A stretch of DNA of 64,000 nt. Origin: an uncultured Chitinophaga sp. GTDB lineage: Bacteria > Bacteroidota > Bacteroidia > Chitinophagales > Chitinophagaceae. A model generated the notes under the pieces. It was not told where the DNA came from. It made no database searches and worked only from the letters and a program-made list of their open reading frames with translations. Position numbers and translations under genes: made by a program. The stretch is taken from positions 62,001 to 126,000 of the forward strand of contig NZ_CAMLHC010000018.1 of assembly GCF_946479755.1 (NCBI RefSeq), read 5' to 3'. Shown one piece after another: positions 1 to 10,200 of the stretch (the stretch's first letter is position 1; each line of letters opens with the position of its first letter).

Positions 1-574
1 TGAGCGGTTCAAGCACCATGACAAGTTTCTGGGGCTCGAAAATGGCGGCGCCTAAACGGAGTGCGGCAATAACGTTGGCCGTTTGTATGCCCATCGGCAG
101 ATTGCGGTCGAAGAAACCGGGCACTACGGTCGCCCATTTGGCGTTACAGCGTTTAGCCACGTCCACACTGTCTTTACAGGTTTTTACAAAAGCGTCGGTA
201 AATTCCTGTTTGCCGGAGGCCAGTGAAGTTTTCCAGTTGTTGCCCGTATCCACTACAAACACGCCCATGGTCATGCCCAGTTTGGCGAGCAGGTTGCCAA
301 TCTTTTCCTGTTCGGCCACAGGACGGTGCATCATGCCGTTATCTTCTATAGAGCGGAAGCCCTGGTCATACATGTATTTGATCTGATCGAGGAAATCGGC
401 GCCGGCGCTGTTTTTAAACATGCCATCATGTGGGGCGAAGTCCATTTTAAAAGGTTTTTCCTTAGCAGCTGTTGTGCCGGCAGTAGCAGCCTGGCTTTTG
501 CTGGTGATACCGCCCAGGGCCAGCGCCGAAATACCGGCCAGAGCGCCCTGCTGCAGGAATTTTCTTCTTTCCAT
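1..574 (-). CDS. Sugar phosphate isomerase/epimerase (TIM barrel), Tat-exported, partial
   Basis: The frame is open to the left edge, so the C-terminus is missing; 191 codons are present. It starts at the ATG whose complement lies at 572-574. The N-terminus carries a twin-arginine type signal (ERRKFLQQG followed by an Ala/Gly/Leu-rich stretch), which predicts export to the periplasm. From about residue 45 it resembles hydroxypyruvate-isomerase-like xylose-isomerase-type TIM barrels (the run ending LVMVLEPL is typical of strand 5 with a metal-ligand Glu). In Bacteroidota these exported proteins usually sit beside Gfo/Idh/MocA oxidoreductases, as here (1767-3101). It is divergent from the gene at 764. 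The substrate is unknown; a sugar or keto-sugar is the natural guess. Confidence 0.8.
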   Translation of the reverse strand, partial: MERRKFLQQGALAGISALALGGITSKSQAATAGTTAAKEKPFKMDFAPHDGMFKNSAGADFLDQIKYMYDQGFRSIEDNGMMHRPVAEQEKIGNLLAKLGMTMGVFVVDTGNNWKTSLASGKQEFTDAFVKTCKDSVDVAKRCNAKWATVVPGFFDRNLPMGIQTANVIAALRLGAAIFEPQKLVMVLEPL

Positions 575-763
575 AACGTTAGGTTATTTTAAAATGATCA
601 TAGAAAAGGACATTGGCTAAATTTAATCGCTTTTATAAGGAAATGCTAATAAAGCTGAAAAAAATTCAATTCATCCTCCTTTTTTCGCATTCATAAAAAA
701 ATATTGCATTCCACTTTGTAATTTTTTAAATTCACCCACTTGTATTTTTTTTAAATCGTTTGG

Positions 764-1729
764 ATGACTAGATATTATGTGACCTTTCTGCTGGGCGGGT
801 TGCTCGGCCAGGTTATGACTACTCAGGCGCAAGAGACCTTTACGCCGTATGAACAACAGATCCCCGGAACCACGGTAAGTTTTAAAATGGTGCCGATTAA
901 AGGAGGCACTTTCACGTTAGGAAGCCCGGACAATGAAAAAGGAAGAAATAAAGATGAAGGTCCTGCGAAAAAAGTAACCGTCGGAGATTTCTGGATGGGA
1001 GCCACAGAAGTGACTTTCGATGAATATGACGTGTATGCCGATGCGGAAAAGGATAAAACCCCTACGCCGGACGGTATGACACGTCCCAGCCCCCCATATA
1101 TTGATCTTACCCTGGGCATGGGCAAAGGTGGCGGCTATCCGGCCAACAGTATGAGCCAGTATGCTGCGCTGATGTACTGCAAATGGCTGTATGCCAAAAC
1201 CGGCGTGTTTTATCGCCTGCCCACCGCCGCAGAATGGGAGTACGCCTGCCGCGCGGGTTCTACAACGCCCTACCCATACGGCACTGACGAGTCGCAGCTG
1301 AAAAAATACGCCTGGTACCAGGCCAACAGCGAAGACAAATATCATAAGGTAGCGCAACTGCAGCCCAATGCATGGGGGCTTTACGATATGCTGGGCAACG
1401 TAGCCGAATGGACGCTGGACCAGTACGATGAAAATGGCGTAGCTGCCGTAACGGCCACTGATCCGTGGACAGCCCCCACTTCCAAAATGCCCCGCGTGAT
1501 CAAAGGCGGTAACTACAAGGATGGCGCCCCTGCCTTGCGCAGTGCCGCCCGCCTGAAGTCCGACCCCATATGGAACCGCAGGGACCCGCAGATCCCCAAG
1601 AGCTCCTGGTGGAATGCTGACGCACCTTTCATCGGTTTCCGCATCGTAAAACCGGCGAAACAACCCACCCCTGAAGAAGCACAGAAATTTTTCGAAGAAG
1701 TAGTTGATAAATACAAAGGCGCACGCTAA
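764..1729 (+). CDS. FGE-like (SUMF1/EgtB/PvdO fold) secreted protein
   Basis: A 321-residue protein with a hydrophobic signal peptide (about residues 5-22) and an FGE-sulfatase fold domain. Visible hallmarks are the start 'KMVPIKGGTFTLGS' (41-54), 'RLPTAAEWEYACRAG' (151-165), 'GNVAEW' (211-216), 'GGNY' (248-251) and the closing 'GFRIVK'. The two cysteines near the C-terminal active site that formylglycine-generating enzymes use are absent: only Cys139 and Cys162 exist and neither lies in the 'GG..' segment. It is therefore unlikely to be a sulfatase-activating enzyme. It may be a binding or structural member, or an unrelated oxidoreductase. It lies 37 bp upstream of a Gfo/Idh/MocA gene on the same strand, so the two probably form an operon. 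Confidence 0.85.
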   Translation: MTRYYVTFLLGGLLGQVMTTQAQETFTPYEQQIPGTTVSFKMVPIKGGTFTLGSPDNEKGRNKDEGPAKKVTVGDFWMGATEVTFDEYDVYADAEKDKTPTPDGMTRPSPPYIDLTLGMGKGGGYPANSMSQYAALMYCKWLYAKTGVFYRLPTAAEWEYACRAGSTTPYPYGTDESQLKKYAWYQANSEDKYHKVAQLQPNAWGLYDMLGNVAEWTLDQYDENGVAAVTATDPWTAPTSKMPRVIKGGNYKDGAPALRSAARLKSDPIWNRRDPQIPKSSWWNADAPFIGFRIVKPAKQPTPEEAQKFFEEVVDKYKGAR

Positions 1730-1766
1730 TCATCATCCAAAAAATCAATAAATCACAACGCATTTT

Positions 1767-3101
1767 ATGGAAAGCGAACAACAAAAATTCCACGACAAAG
1801 GCCGCCGCGATTTCGTTAAGCAGACATCTATGCTTGCTGGCGGATTGCTGGCCATGCCCATTTTATCTAAAGCTAATTATTTCTCCGGTTCTTCTGATGT
1901 GATCAAAGTGGCGCTCATCGGTTGTGGCGGCCGCGGTACCGGCGCTGCTACGCAGGCGCTGAGCACAAAAGAAAACGTTCAGCTGGTGGCCATGGCCGAT
2001 GCCTTCCCCGACAGGCTGAAAGAAAGCTACGACAACATCAAAGAAGCTTTAGGCGATAAAGCCAGCCGCGTGAACGTACCGGAAAAAAATAAATTCACTG
2101 GCTTCGATGCTTATAAACAAGCCATCGCGCTGGCGGACGTGGTGATCCTCACTACCCCTCCGGGTTTCCGGCCTATCCACTTTGAAGAAGCTATCAGGCA
2201 GAATAAGCACGTGTTCATGGAGAAGCCTGTGGCTACTGACCCTGCCGGTATCAAAAGAGTGCTGGAGGCCGCAGCTCTGGCTAAATCCAAAAAACTGAAC
2301 GTGGTAGTGGGCCTGCAACGCCGTTACCAGAATTCCTACCGCGAGCTCTACAAACGCGCACAGGATGGTATGATCGGCGATATCCTCTCCATGCAGGTAT
2401 GGTGGAACCAGGGCGCCCTTTGGGTAAAACCCCGCAAACCTGAATACACAGAGATGGAATACCAGATGCGTAACTGGTATTATTTCAACTGGCTCTGTGG
2501 GGATCATATCGTAGAACAGCATATCCACAATATTGACGTAGGCAACTGGTTTAAAAACGCCACACCGCTGACTGCAGGCGGTATGGGCGGCCGTGCCGTA
2601 CGTACCGGTAAAGAATTCGGCGAAATCTTCGATCACCACTTCGTGGAATACCGTTATGCCGACGGCGTGGTGATGAACAGCCAGTGCCGCCACTGGAAAG
2701 ATGCGCCCAGCAAGGTGGATGAAGAGATCGTAGGTACCAAAGGCCGCATCTACTGCGATAAAGCGCAGATCGTGGACCATAAGGGAAAAGTGCTCTATCA
2801 GTTTGACAAAACGAAGGAAAACAACCCTTATCAGACAGAACACGACGAGCTGTTTGCTGCCATCGCAAAAGGACAATACAAATTTGCAGACGCCCAGCGT
2901 GGTGCGGAGGCCACCCTTTCCGCCATCATCGGCCGTCTGGCCACTTATTCCGGGCAGATCATCAACTGGGATACGGCGCTCAACTCCGGGCTGAACCTCC
3001 AGCCGCAGAAATACGCTTTCGACGCTCCGCCGCCGATAGTGCCGGATGCTTCCGGCAATTACGCGTATGCAAAACCAGGAACGACAAAATATTTCTCCTG
3101 A
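1767..3101 (+). CDS. Gfo/Idh/MocA family oxidoreductase, Tat-exported
   Basis: A 444-residue NAD(P)-dependent dehydrogenase of the glucose-fructose oxidoreductase/inositol dehydrogenase family. It has a twin-arginine signal (GRRDFVKQTS, residues 12-21), a Rossmann glycine motif GCGGRG (52-57) and the family EKP motif (152-154) with its catalytic lysine. A His-rich segment 'DHIVEQHIHNIDVGNW' lies in the substrate domain. Members with Tat signals work in the periplasm with a tightly bound cofactor on sugars or keto-sugars. It follows the FGE-like gene by 37 bp, and the divergent TIM-barrel gene is close by. The substrate is not readable from sequence. A second, distinct paralogue is at 13100-14551. 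Confidence 0.9.
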   Translation: MESEQQKFHDKGRRDFVKQTSMLAGGLLAMPILSKANYFSGSSDVIKVALIGCGGRGTGAATQALSTKENVQLVAMADAFPDRLKESYDNIKEALGDKASRVNVPEKNKFTGFDAYKQAIALADVVILTTPPGFRPIHFEEAIRQNKHVFMEKPVATDPAGIKRVLEAAALAKSKKLNVVVGLQRRYQNSYRELYKRAQDGMIGDILSMQVWWNQGALWVKPRKPEYTEMEYQMRNWYYFNWLCGDHIVEQHIHNIDVGNWFKNATPLTAGGMGGRAVRTGKEFGEIFDHHFVEYRYADGVVMNSQCRHWKDAPSKVDEEIVGTKGRIYCDKAQIVDHKGKVLYQFDKTKENNPYQTEHDELFAAIAKGQYKFADAQRGAEATLSAIIGRLATYSGQIINWDTALNSGLNLQPQKYAFDAPPPIVPDASGNYAYAKPGTTKYFS

Positions 3102-3177
3102 TATTTTTCTGCACACGATTTTCAAACAATGGGAAGATGCCAACGTCATCTTCCCATTTTATTTTTAACTTACTGCT

Positions 3178-4467
3178 ATGAGATCGATTTTACTGCTATC
3201 CGCCATCAGCCTGTCTCTACAGGCATCGGCCCAAACGGCCGCCATCAGTAAGTGGGCCAACCGTTCCCTCTTACACCAGCAACCATTGGAGCAGGCGCAT
3301 GTAGGCATCTCTATTTATGAGCCGGCCACCCAAAAATACTGGTACCAGTACCAGGACGATAAGTTTTTTACACCTGCTTCCAACACCAAAATATTTTCGC
3401 TGTATGCCGGCCTGAAGCTGCTGGGCGATTCGCTGCCAGCTGCCCGATACTATGAAAACGATACCGCCCTCTTTGTAAAAGGCATGGCCGACCCTTCCTT
3501 CCTGCATCCGGATTATACTTTTCAGCCGTTGTTGCAGCTGCTGCAACAAACCGCTAAACAGATATACCTGGTGCCGGCCAATAATCTCAACAAACGTTAC
3601 GGCCCCGGATGGTCCTGGGCGGACTATGCCGACGATTACCAGCCGGAGCTGACGGAGTGGCCCATGTATGGTAATGTGGTCCGGATCTATCATCATGGCG
3701 ATACCAGCAGAATAATGCCGGCCTTTTATGACCTGGAAACAACGGAAGACAGGACCATCAGCAAAACGAGCACCGAAAGGGATGAGCGAAACAATCTCTT
3801 CTTCCTGAAATATAACCCTGCTTACAAAGAAGCCTCCACTACGGAAGTGCCTTTTATCACGGGGGCTGAACAAGCGCTCCGGCAACGGTTACAGGACACC
3901 CTGCATAAACGTATAGGCCTTGCCGTTGTACCGCCGTCCGCCTCGTTTCAGTTGCTGAAAAGTATTCCGGCAGATTCGCTGTTCACGCCCATGATGCACC
4001 GCAGTGATAACTTCTTCGCGGAGCAAACACTGATGATGGCATCCGCCAACCTTTGGGACACCATCAGTTCTAAAAAGATGATCAGCTGGTTGCTGGAAGG
4101 AGACCTGAAAGACCTGCCGCATGCACCGCAATGGGTGGATGGCTCGGGCTTGTCGCGTTATAACCTTTTCACGCCGCGCGACTTTGTCAGCGTGCTGAAC
4201 AAGATGTATGCGCAATATCCGCAGCAGCGGTTATGGGATATTTTCGCTACCGGTGGTAAAGGCACGCTGCGGAATTATTACCAGCAACAGTTTGTACATG
4301 CCAAGACAGGAACGTTGAACGGGGTAGTGGGGCTGAGCGGTTACCTGGTGACAAAGAAGAATAAGACGCTGATATTCAGTGTGCTGGTAAATAATCATCA
4401 GGATACGGCTACGAACGTACGAAGAGCGGTAGAGCGCTTGCTGACGATGATCTGGAAGGAATATTAA
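3178..4467 (+). CDS. dacB: D-alanyl-D-alanine carboxypeptidase/endopeptidase, PBP4 type (peptidase S13)
   Basis: A 429-residue secreted penicillin-binding protein that trims or cleaves peptidoglycan stem peptides. A signal peptide spans residues 1-19 (cleavage near ASA-QT). All three active-site motifs are visible: SNTK (Ser68, Lys71), SDN (276-278) and KTG (376-378); 'DGSGLSRYN' is also typical of the family. At 429 residues it is somewhat shorter than E. coli DacB, so the extra inserted domains are probably reduced. It lies 76 bp after the Gfo/Idh/MocA gene but is unlikely to share its function. Confidence 0.9.
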   Translation: MRSILLLSAISLSLQASAQTAAISKWANRSLLHQQPLEQAHVGISIYEPATQKYWYQYQDDKFFTPASNTKIFSLYAGLKLLGDSLPAARYYENDTALFVKGMADPSFLHPDYTFQPLLQLLQQTAKQIYLVPANNLNKRYGPGWSWADYADDYQPELTEWPMYGNVVRIYHHGDTSRIMPAFYDLETTEDRTISKTSTERDERNNLFFLKYNPAYKEASTTEVPFITGAEQALRQRLQDTLHKRIGLAVVPPSASFQLLKSIPADSLFTPMMHRSDNFFAEQTLMMASANLWDTISSKKMISWLLEGDLKDLPHAPQWVDGSGLSRYNLFTPRDFVSVLNKMYAQYPQQRLWDIFATGGKGTLRNYYQQQFVHAKTGTLNGVVGLSGYLVTKKNKTLIFSVLVNNHQDTATNVRRAVERLLTMIWKEY

Positions 4468-4472
4468 GCGGA

Positions 4473-5117
4473 TCAGGGCTTGAGAATATAAGATACCAGT
4501 TTAATGGTATCGTCTGCCTGGTCTGCCTCTATGAGGCCGATTCCTTTGGCGTAGTAACTGGTGGAGATGGTGCCGATGGCTACGGGGTTGTTAAGTACAA
4601 TAGCAGCGGCATCCAGTTTTACGGCGATCACGTCGAGATAGTTTTTCCCGTTGACAGTTTTGGTAACGCCTTTTTGGACGATGGTATGCTGCAGCACCGC
4701 TTTGGTGGTAAGTGTACCATTGCTGATGGTGACAGTGTCTGACCAGCTGCTGCCCATGGCGGCGGTTTCCTTCAGGTAAGTAAGTTGCAGGCTGTCTGCC
4801 TTATATCCCTGAAAAGTGAAGATGCTGGCTATTTGTGTGTAAATGCCGTCTTTACAACTGGAGCAGAAGAATACGCTGTCGTCGCCCACCATCTTATAGG
4901 TATTGCCGTTGATCGTGGTGTCTCCGGAAACGGTCAGGGTATATGCAATCGTGTCCTGGGTGAGGTTCACATCAATATAGGAAAAGGAAGAGCCGGTTGT
5001 ATAAGGGGCATAATCGCAGGTGGGGAATCCTGTCCCGTCATGGCTCATTTCTTTACTACAGGCGATCAGCAATGCGCAGCCTGCCAGAAACAAAAAGAAT
5101 GCGTGGAGGTGCTTCAT
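4473..5117 (-). CDS. Hypothetical lipoprotein
   Basis: A lipoprotein of about 214 residues starting at MKHLHAFF (an in-frame ATG two codons upstream at 5123 is the alternative). The lipobox reads LLIAC with Cys at about residue 20. The mature part is rich in Thr, Ser and Val with repeated beta-strand-like stretches, and has a Cys-x2-Cys pair ('FFCSSCKDG'). I recognise no family. It is convergent with dacB (stops 5 bp apart). Upstream lies a strong terminator of the next minus-strand gene, so it must have its own promoter in the gap 5118-5162 or be reached by read-through. Confidence 0.7.
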   Translation of the reverse strand: MKHLHAFFLFLAGCALLIACSKEMSHDGTGFPTCDYAPYTTGSSFSYIDVNLTQDTIAYTLTVSGDTTINGNTYKMVGDDSVFFCSSCKDGIYTQIASIFTFQGYKADSLQLTYLKETAAMGSSWSDTVTISNGTLTTKAVLQHTIVQKGVTKTVNGKNYLDVIAVKLDAAAIVLNNPVAIGTISTSYYAKGIGLIEADQADDTIKLVSYILKP

Positions 5118-5162
5118 AAACAATAGATCTGGTTACTGTATAACGTTCACTACTATGAATTT

Positions 5163-5207
5163 ATGCAAAAAGGCCGATAGTTTTTTGGACTATCGGCCTT
5201 TTTGCAT
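5163..5207 (-). terminator. Rho-independent terminator of the 5224-6993 lipoprotein gene
   Basis: A perfect 18-bp inverted repeat (5163-5180 and 5190-5207) with a 9-nt loop and a T5 stretch inside the right arm of either strand. It starts 17 bp past the minus-strand stop at 5224. Its symmetry would allow termination in both directions. Confidence 0.8.
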
Positions 5208-5223
5208 GTATAACGATTTTAAG

Positions 5224-6993
5224 TTATTCTATTCTTACTTTAAATGAGCCACTGGTGGGGACGATGGTATTACCCGGTATTTTTTGAAGGTTACCGTTGA
5301 AAGTGCCTTCGAGATATTCACCTGCTACCCCGGTGCGGGTGATGGTAATATTTACAGACTGGCCATAGTAGGTGCTGCTGTTCATGCTGACGGAGAAGTA
5401 GCGGGAAATGCTGTTACCTACCTGGATATTCGGCAATTCCATATTGACCTGCCGGGAGGGGGATGTTTTCTGCGCGGCAGAAATGGAATACGTGCTCACG
5501 GTGGATGTATCTGAACGGTAAGATGTATACAGGATAGAGTCCGTCGGAGTGATAAACGTGGTTGTCTGACCTTCGAGCATCACGGAAACGGTGCTGGCCT
5601 GTATCACGTCACAAGCCTGCAGATCGCGCGTGTAATCGCCCGGCGCCAGTTGGAAGGTGGACGTCGACATTTTGCCGGCGGTTTCGTCTACCGGGTTCAG
5701 GACCACCGTTGCCGCACCGGTGGCGCAGCGCAGAATGGAGGTGGCATAATTACCGTTCTGAATAGCGGTTTCGTAGTGTACGCCGTTTACCTGTATGTTG
5801 ACCAGCCCTTTGGTAACGGCAGCACCGTCGCAGGTGGTGACTTTGCCGCTGAGGGTTATCCTGGAGTCAGGATCGATGGACACGTTGAAGGTGCCGGCGT
5901 TGGCGTCGGTCGACCAGGGGCCGGCATTTTTGGAGAAGATAACTTTGCCGCATTTGTCTTTCACGGAGATCGTTACCTGTTCATTGGCAGGAACGAGGCC
6001 GCTTACTTCACCCGCTTCATCGGTGTAGCCGTAGCTGCTGCTGTTATTGCTACGGGTAATCTGTATCGCGGTGTTGGCCAGCGGATTGTTTTTATCGTCT
6101 TTGAAAATGGCTTTGAAGTTCACCATCGGGAACTGGGCGTCACAATTCCAGAAGGAAAAGTGTTTCACGGTACCGACATAGCTGTCGCCCATTTTTTCTG
6201 CGCTGCCTTCCTGTTCCCACAAACCGGTGCTTTCATTGAAATGCCATAACGGAATGACCGCCGGTGCTGTTTTCCGCAGCGTGGCGGGTATGACCATGCG
6301 GAAGGTGACGTTGTTGGTGCCGTCGAGATGCAGCTTTTCCCCGGATGCTCCCTGCAGCTCCAGGGCCATCATTCCGAAGGACTGCAAGGCCACCAGTTCA
6401 TTTTTATCATTGACAGCGCGTAAGTCACCGGGCATAATGTCTGCGAAGTCGTTGCTTTCAGGGTTAATAAAAGCATATGACAGCGTGGCTGTGCCTTTGT
6501 ATGGTTTGTTGGCCGCATCCAGTACCTGGTTAGGGACAAAGATAAATTGTGCGTTGGATGCAGCCACTACGCCACCGGTGGTAACGTCAAAAGTACCGGC
6601 GGTCGTTTTGGTGAGCAGTTGTATCTGTACAAACTGTTCCCTACCGGCGGCGGTTACACGAAAAGTACGGATGCCGTTAAAGTATCCTGCTTTCTGCACC
6701 GTCACCACGGCTGCGGCTTCTGTCATGTTCACATCCTGCAGGCGGAAAGCGCCGAACTGATCGGTAATAGTGTTCTGATCGCCGCATTGCACGCGGGCGC
6801 CCGCCAGCGGATCGTTATTGGCGTCGGTCACAATACCCTGTACGCCAGCCTGCACCTTTTTATCGGAGATAGGAGGGGTGCCGGTAGAAGGATTGTTGGT
6901 TTCGGGAGGATTATCTACTGTCACCATTCTTTTGTCGCAGGCTTGGAGCAACATGATGCAGCAAGTTAATAGCCATAAAAATCTTTTGGTCAT
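5224..6993 (-). CDS. Lipoprotein with carboxypeptidase-regulatory-like domains
   Basis: A 589-residue surface or outer-membrane-associated lipoprotein when started at MTKRFLWLL; a longer in-frame start at 7092 exists, but the exact TATATTTG promoter element at 7036-7043 lies inside that extension and favours 6993. The lipobox is LLQAC. A carboxypeptidase-regulatory-like beta sandwich follows ('GIVTDANNDPLAGARVQC'), and similar 'KDDKNNPLANTAI' and 'GKVTTCDGAAVTKG' units come later, so there are at least three related domains. The function is unknown; such proteins often bind glycans or peptidoglycan. It is divergent from the susC gene at 7225, so it may be co-regulated with it. Confidence 0.75.
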   Translation of the reverse strand: MTKRFLWLLTCCIMLLQACDKRMVTVDNPPETNNPSTGTPPISDKKVQAGVQGIVTDANNDPLAGARVQCGDQNTITDQFGAFRLQDVNMTEAAAVVTVQKAGYFNGIRTFRVTAAGREQFVQIQLLTKTTAGTFDVTTGGVVAASNAQFIFVPNQVLDAANKPYKGTATLSYAFINPESNDFADIMPGDLRAVNDKNELVALQSFGMMALELQGASGEKLHLDGTNNVTFRMVIPATLRKTAPAVIPLWHFNESTGLWEQEGSAEKMGDSYVGTVKHFSFWNCDAQFPMVNFKAIFKDDKNNPLANTAIQITRSNNSSSYGYTDEAGEVSGLVPANEQVTISVKDKCGKVIFSKNAGPWSTDANAGTFNVSIDPDSRITLSGKVTTCDGAAVTKGLVNIQVNGVHYETAIQNGNYATSILRCATGAATVVLNPVDETAGKMSTSTFQLAPGDYTRDLQACDVIQASTVSVMLEGQTTTFITPTDSILYTSYRSDTSTVSTYSISAAQKTSPSRQVNMELPNIQVGNSISRYFSVSMNSSTYYGQSVNITITRTGVAGEYLEGTFNGNLQKIPGNTIVPTSGSFKVRIE

Positions 6994-7035
6994 AGGGATG
7001 AAAGTTCGGTTGATAATTAATGAGGTAAAGACACG

Positions 7036-7043
7036 CAAATATA
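7036..7043 (-). promoter_or_regulatory. Promoter -7 element for the 6993 lipoprotein gene
   Basis: On the minus strand this reads TATATTTG, an exact match to the Bacteroidota -7 consensus TAnnTTTG, about 43 bp before the ATG at 6993. No clear -33 TTTG is seen. Confidence 0.5.
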
Positions 7044-7224
7044 AAATATACTTTTTATGCATGATCATTTTTAAAAAAGGCGTAAAAAACACACTTATTT
7101 TTAGAAAATAATCAAGTTATTTCTGAATATCTTACTACAAGGTAAGATTACCACTTGTTATGGATCACACTATTTATTGAAAAACAGTAGAACGTAGCAT
7201 TTTTATCACCCAAAAATCTCATTT

Positions 7225-10200
7225 ATGAATCCACGTTATGCGAAGGCATTGCTATTGCTATGCCTTTCCGCCACCTCCTCGGGGCCGGTTGCTGCCAGGG
7301 ATTTAATGCCTGCGGTATGGCAGCAGGCCAATCCAACAATAGAAGGTAAAGTAAAAGACGTCAACGGGAATCCCCTGCCTGGGGTAACGGTGGTCCTGAA
7401 AGACAGCCAGCGCGGCGCCGTCACTGACGCAAAAGGAAGCTTCACCCTGAAAGATGTAAAAAAGGATGGAGTCCTGGTATTTCAGTTTGTGGGCTATGAT
7501 CCACAAGAAGTAAAAGTAGAAGGACGTACATCCATTAACGTTGTCCTGAAAGAAAACCAGAAAACCCTCGACGAATACGTAGTGGTGGGTTACGGTACCC
7601 AGAAGAAGGTGACCAAGACCGGCGCTGTGGCCACTGTAAAGGGTGCTGAATTACAACAGTCGCCCAACGTGAATATCTCCAACTCACTGGTAGGACGTAT
7701 CCCTGGCATCATTGCGGTCAACAACAGCGGCGAGCCGGGTAATGATAACTCCCGTATCTTTATCCGCGGCCGCAGCACCCTCGGGGTGAGTACACCATTG
7801 TATGTGATTGATGGCATCCCCCGTGAAGGGTTTGCCCGTCTGGCGCCCAGCGACATCGAAAGCGTATCCGTACTGAAAGATGCGGCTGCAGCCATCTACG
7901 GTTCCCGTGCGGCCAACGGCGTTATCCTCGTCACCACCAAACGCGGTAAGATCGGTAAGCCTACGATCAGCTACAACTTTAACCAGTCCTTCGTGTCGCC
8001 TACCCGCCTGCCCAAAATGGCGGATGCGCCTACCTACGCCAGACTGGTCAATGAAATACTACAGTATGGCGGCGATGCGCCCCGCTTTTCGGAAGAACAG
8101 ATCAAAAAGTTCGGCGACGGCTCAGACCCCTGGCTGTATCCCAACACCAACTGGTACGATGCTGTCATCAAAAACACCTCCCTGCAAAACAGGCACGACC
8201 TGTCGCTCAGCGGCGGCTCTGAAAAAATGACGTATTACGTATCGCTCGGAAGCCTCTTCCAGGACGGTATCTACAAGTCCAGCGCCACCTACTATAAACA
8301 ACAGAATATCAGGGCCAACCTCGATGCTAACGTGAACGAATATGTGCACCTGCGCTTCGACCTGGCAGGAAGACTCGAGAACAGGCATTTCCCGCCCCGC
8401 TCCGCAGGCTCTATCTTCCGCTCTCTGATGCGCGGACGGCCCACGGAAAATGCTATCTGGCCCAACGGGCTTCCCGGACCAGACATCGAATACGGGGATA
8501 ATCCCGTGGTGACCAGTACCGACGTTATCGGTTATACGAACGATAAAAACTATGTAGTCAACGGTACCCTCGGCGCCACCATCAACATCCCCTGGGTACA
8601 GGGATTGTCCGTTGACGGAAACTTCGCCTATGACCAGAACTTCGCCTTCCTGAAAACATGGGTAAAACCCTGGACGCTGTATACGCTCGATCCCAATAGC
8701 CCGGACCACAAGCTAAACCCGGCCTCCAGGGGGGTGAGCGCTCCTGAGCTGAACGAAAGCTTTAACAGCAACCGCATGACAACGGTGAACGTGAAACTGA
8801 ACTATGTACGTTCTTTCGGAAAACATAACCTGAGTACGTTCGTCGCCTTTGAACAGGCCACTTTCGACGGAGATACCATGCTGGCCAACCGCAGGTATTT
8901 TATCAGTGACAAGCTCGATCAGCTGTTTGCCGGTGGCGATAAAGAGAAAAACAACGGCGGTACAGGCTTCTCCTTCGCCCGCCGTAACTATTTCGGCCGT
9001 ATCTCCTACAACTATAAAGAAACTTACCTGTTCGACTTCAATGCCCGTTATGACGGTACCCAGAATTTCCCGCGCAACAGCCGCTTCGGTTTCTTCCCCG
9101 GCGCATCTGTGGGCTGGGTGGTGTCCAACGAAAACTTCTGGAAAAGAGGCGTGCCTGCAGTGGATTACTTCAAGATACGCGCGTCATGGGGGCAGATGGG
9201 GAACGACCAGATCCCGTCTTTCCAATACCTCAGTACTTATGGCTTCAGCGACGGCGGCGTGATGTTCGGCGGCGACCTGAACAAAGGTATTTACCAGTTG
9301 CGCTCTCCCAACGAAGCCATTACCTGGGAAATGGCTAACAACTATGACATCGGTATCGAAGCATCGCTGCTGGGTGAAAAACTGTCTTTGGAAGCAGACT
9401 ATTTCTATACCCGCCGCGCCAATATCCTCGTGAGCCGCAGCCAGTCCATGCCTGCCTATACCGGTATGACCCTGCCACAGGAAAACATCGGTAAAGTGGA
9501 AAACAAAGGTTTTGAAGTAGTGCTCAAACATAAAAACGACATCAACAAATTCCATTACGAAGTAGTCGGTACCGTTACCCATGCCCAAAACAAAATCCTG
9601 TTCTGGGATGAGGTGCCCAATGTTCCGGAATGGCAGAAATCTACCGGCAGGATGATCGATGCGCCGCTGTATTATAAAGCCATCGGCATCTACAAAACAC
9701 AGGAGGAAGTAGACAAGTCGCCTCACATCAGCGGCGCCCGCGCCGGTGACGTCATCTTCGAAGATGTTGACGGCAACGGTGTTATCGATGACCTGGACCG
9801 TATCCGGGTGAACCGCACCGAAAACCCCACCTGGATTTTCGGCCTTACCCTGAGTGCCAAGTACAAAAATTTCGATTTCACCATGCTGTGGCAGGGAGCT
9901 ACCGGCGCCAGTCAGTATCTGCACACGGAGTCCGGCCTGATCGGCAACTTCCCGGAAGCCTATATCAAAGACCGCTGGACGACAGAGAACACCAACGCTT
10001 CATGGCCAAGGGTGAACGACCGTGACCGCGAATACTGGGTAAACCGCCAGAACACATTCTGGTTCTGGAAAACAGACTATGCCCGTTTGAAAACGCTGGA
10101 ACTGGGCTACACCATTCCGGGTATGGCCATCAAAAACATCGGTCTGCAAAAACTGCGTGTATACGTGAGCGGTCAAAACCTGGTGACCATCGACAATGTA

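Noticed and set aside
764..1729. Assignment of the FGE-like protein as gliding protein GldJ or GldK
   Set aside because: Those proteins are larger lipoproteins in a gliding cluster; this one has no lipobox and lies beside a sugar oxidoreductase.
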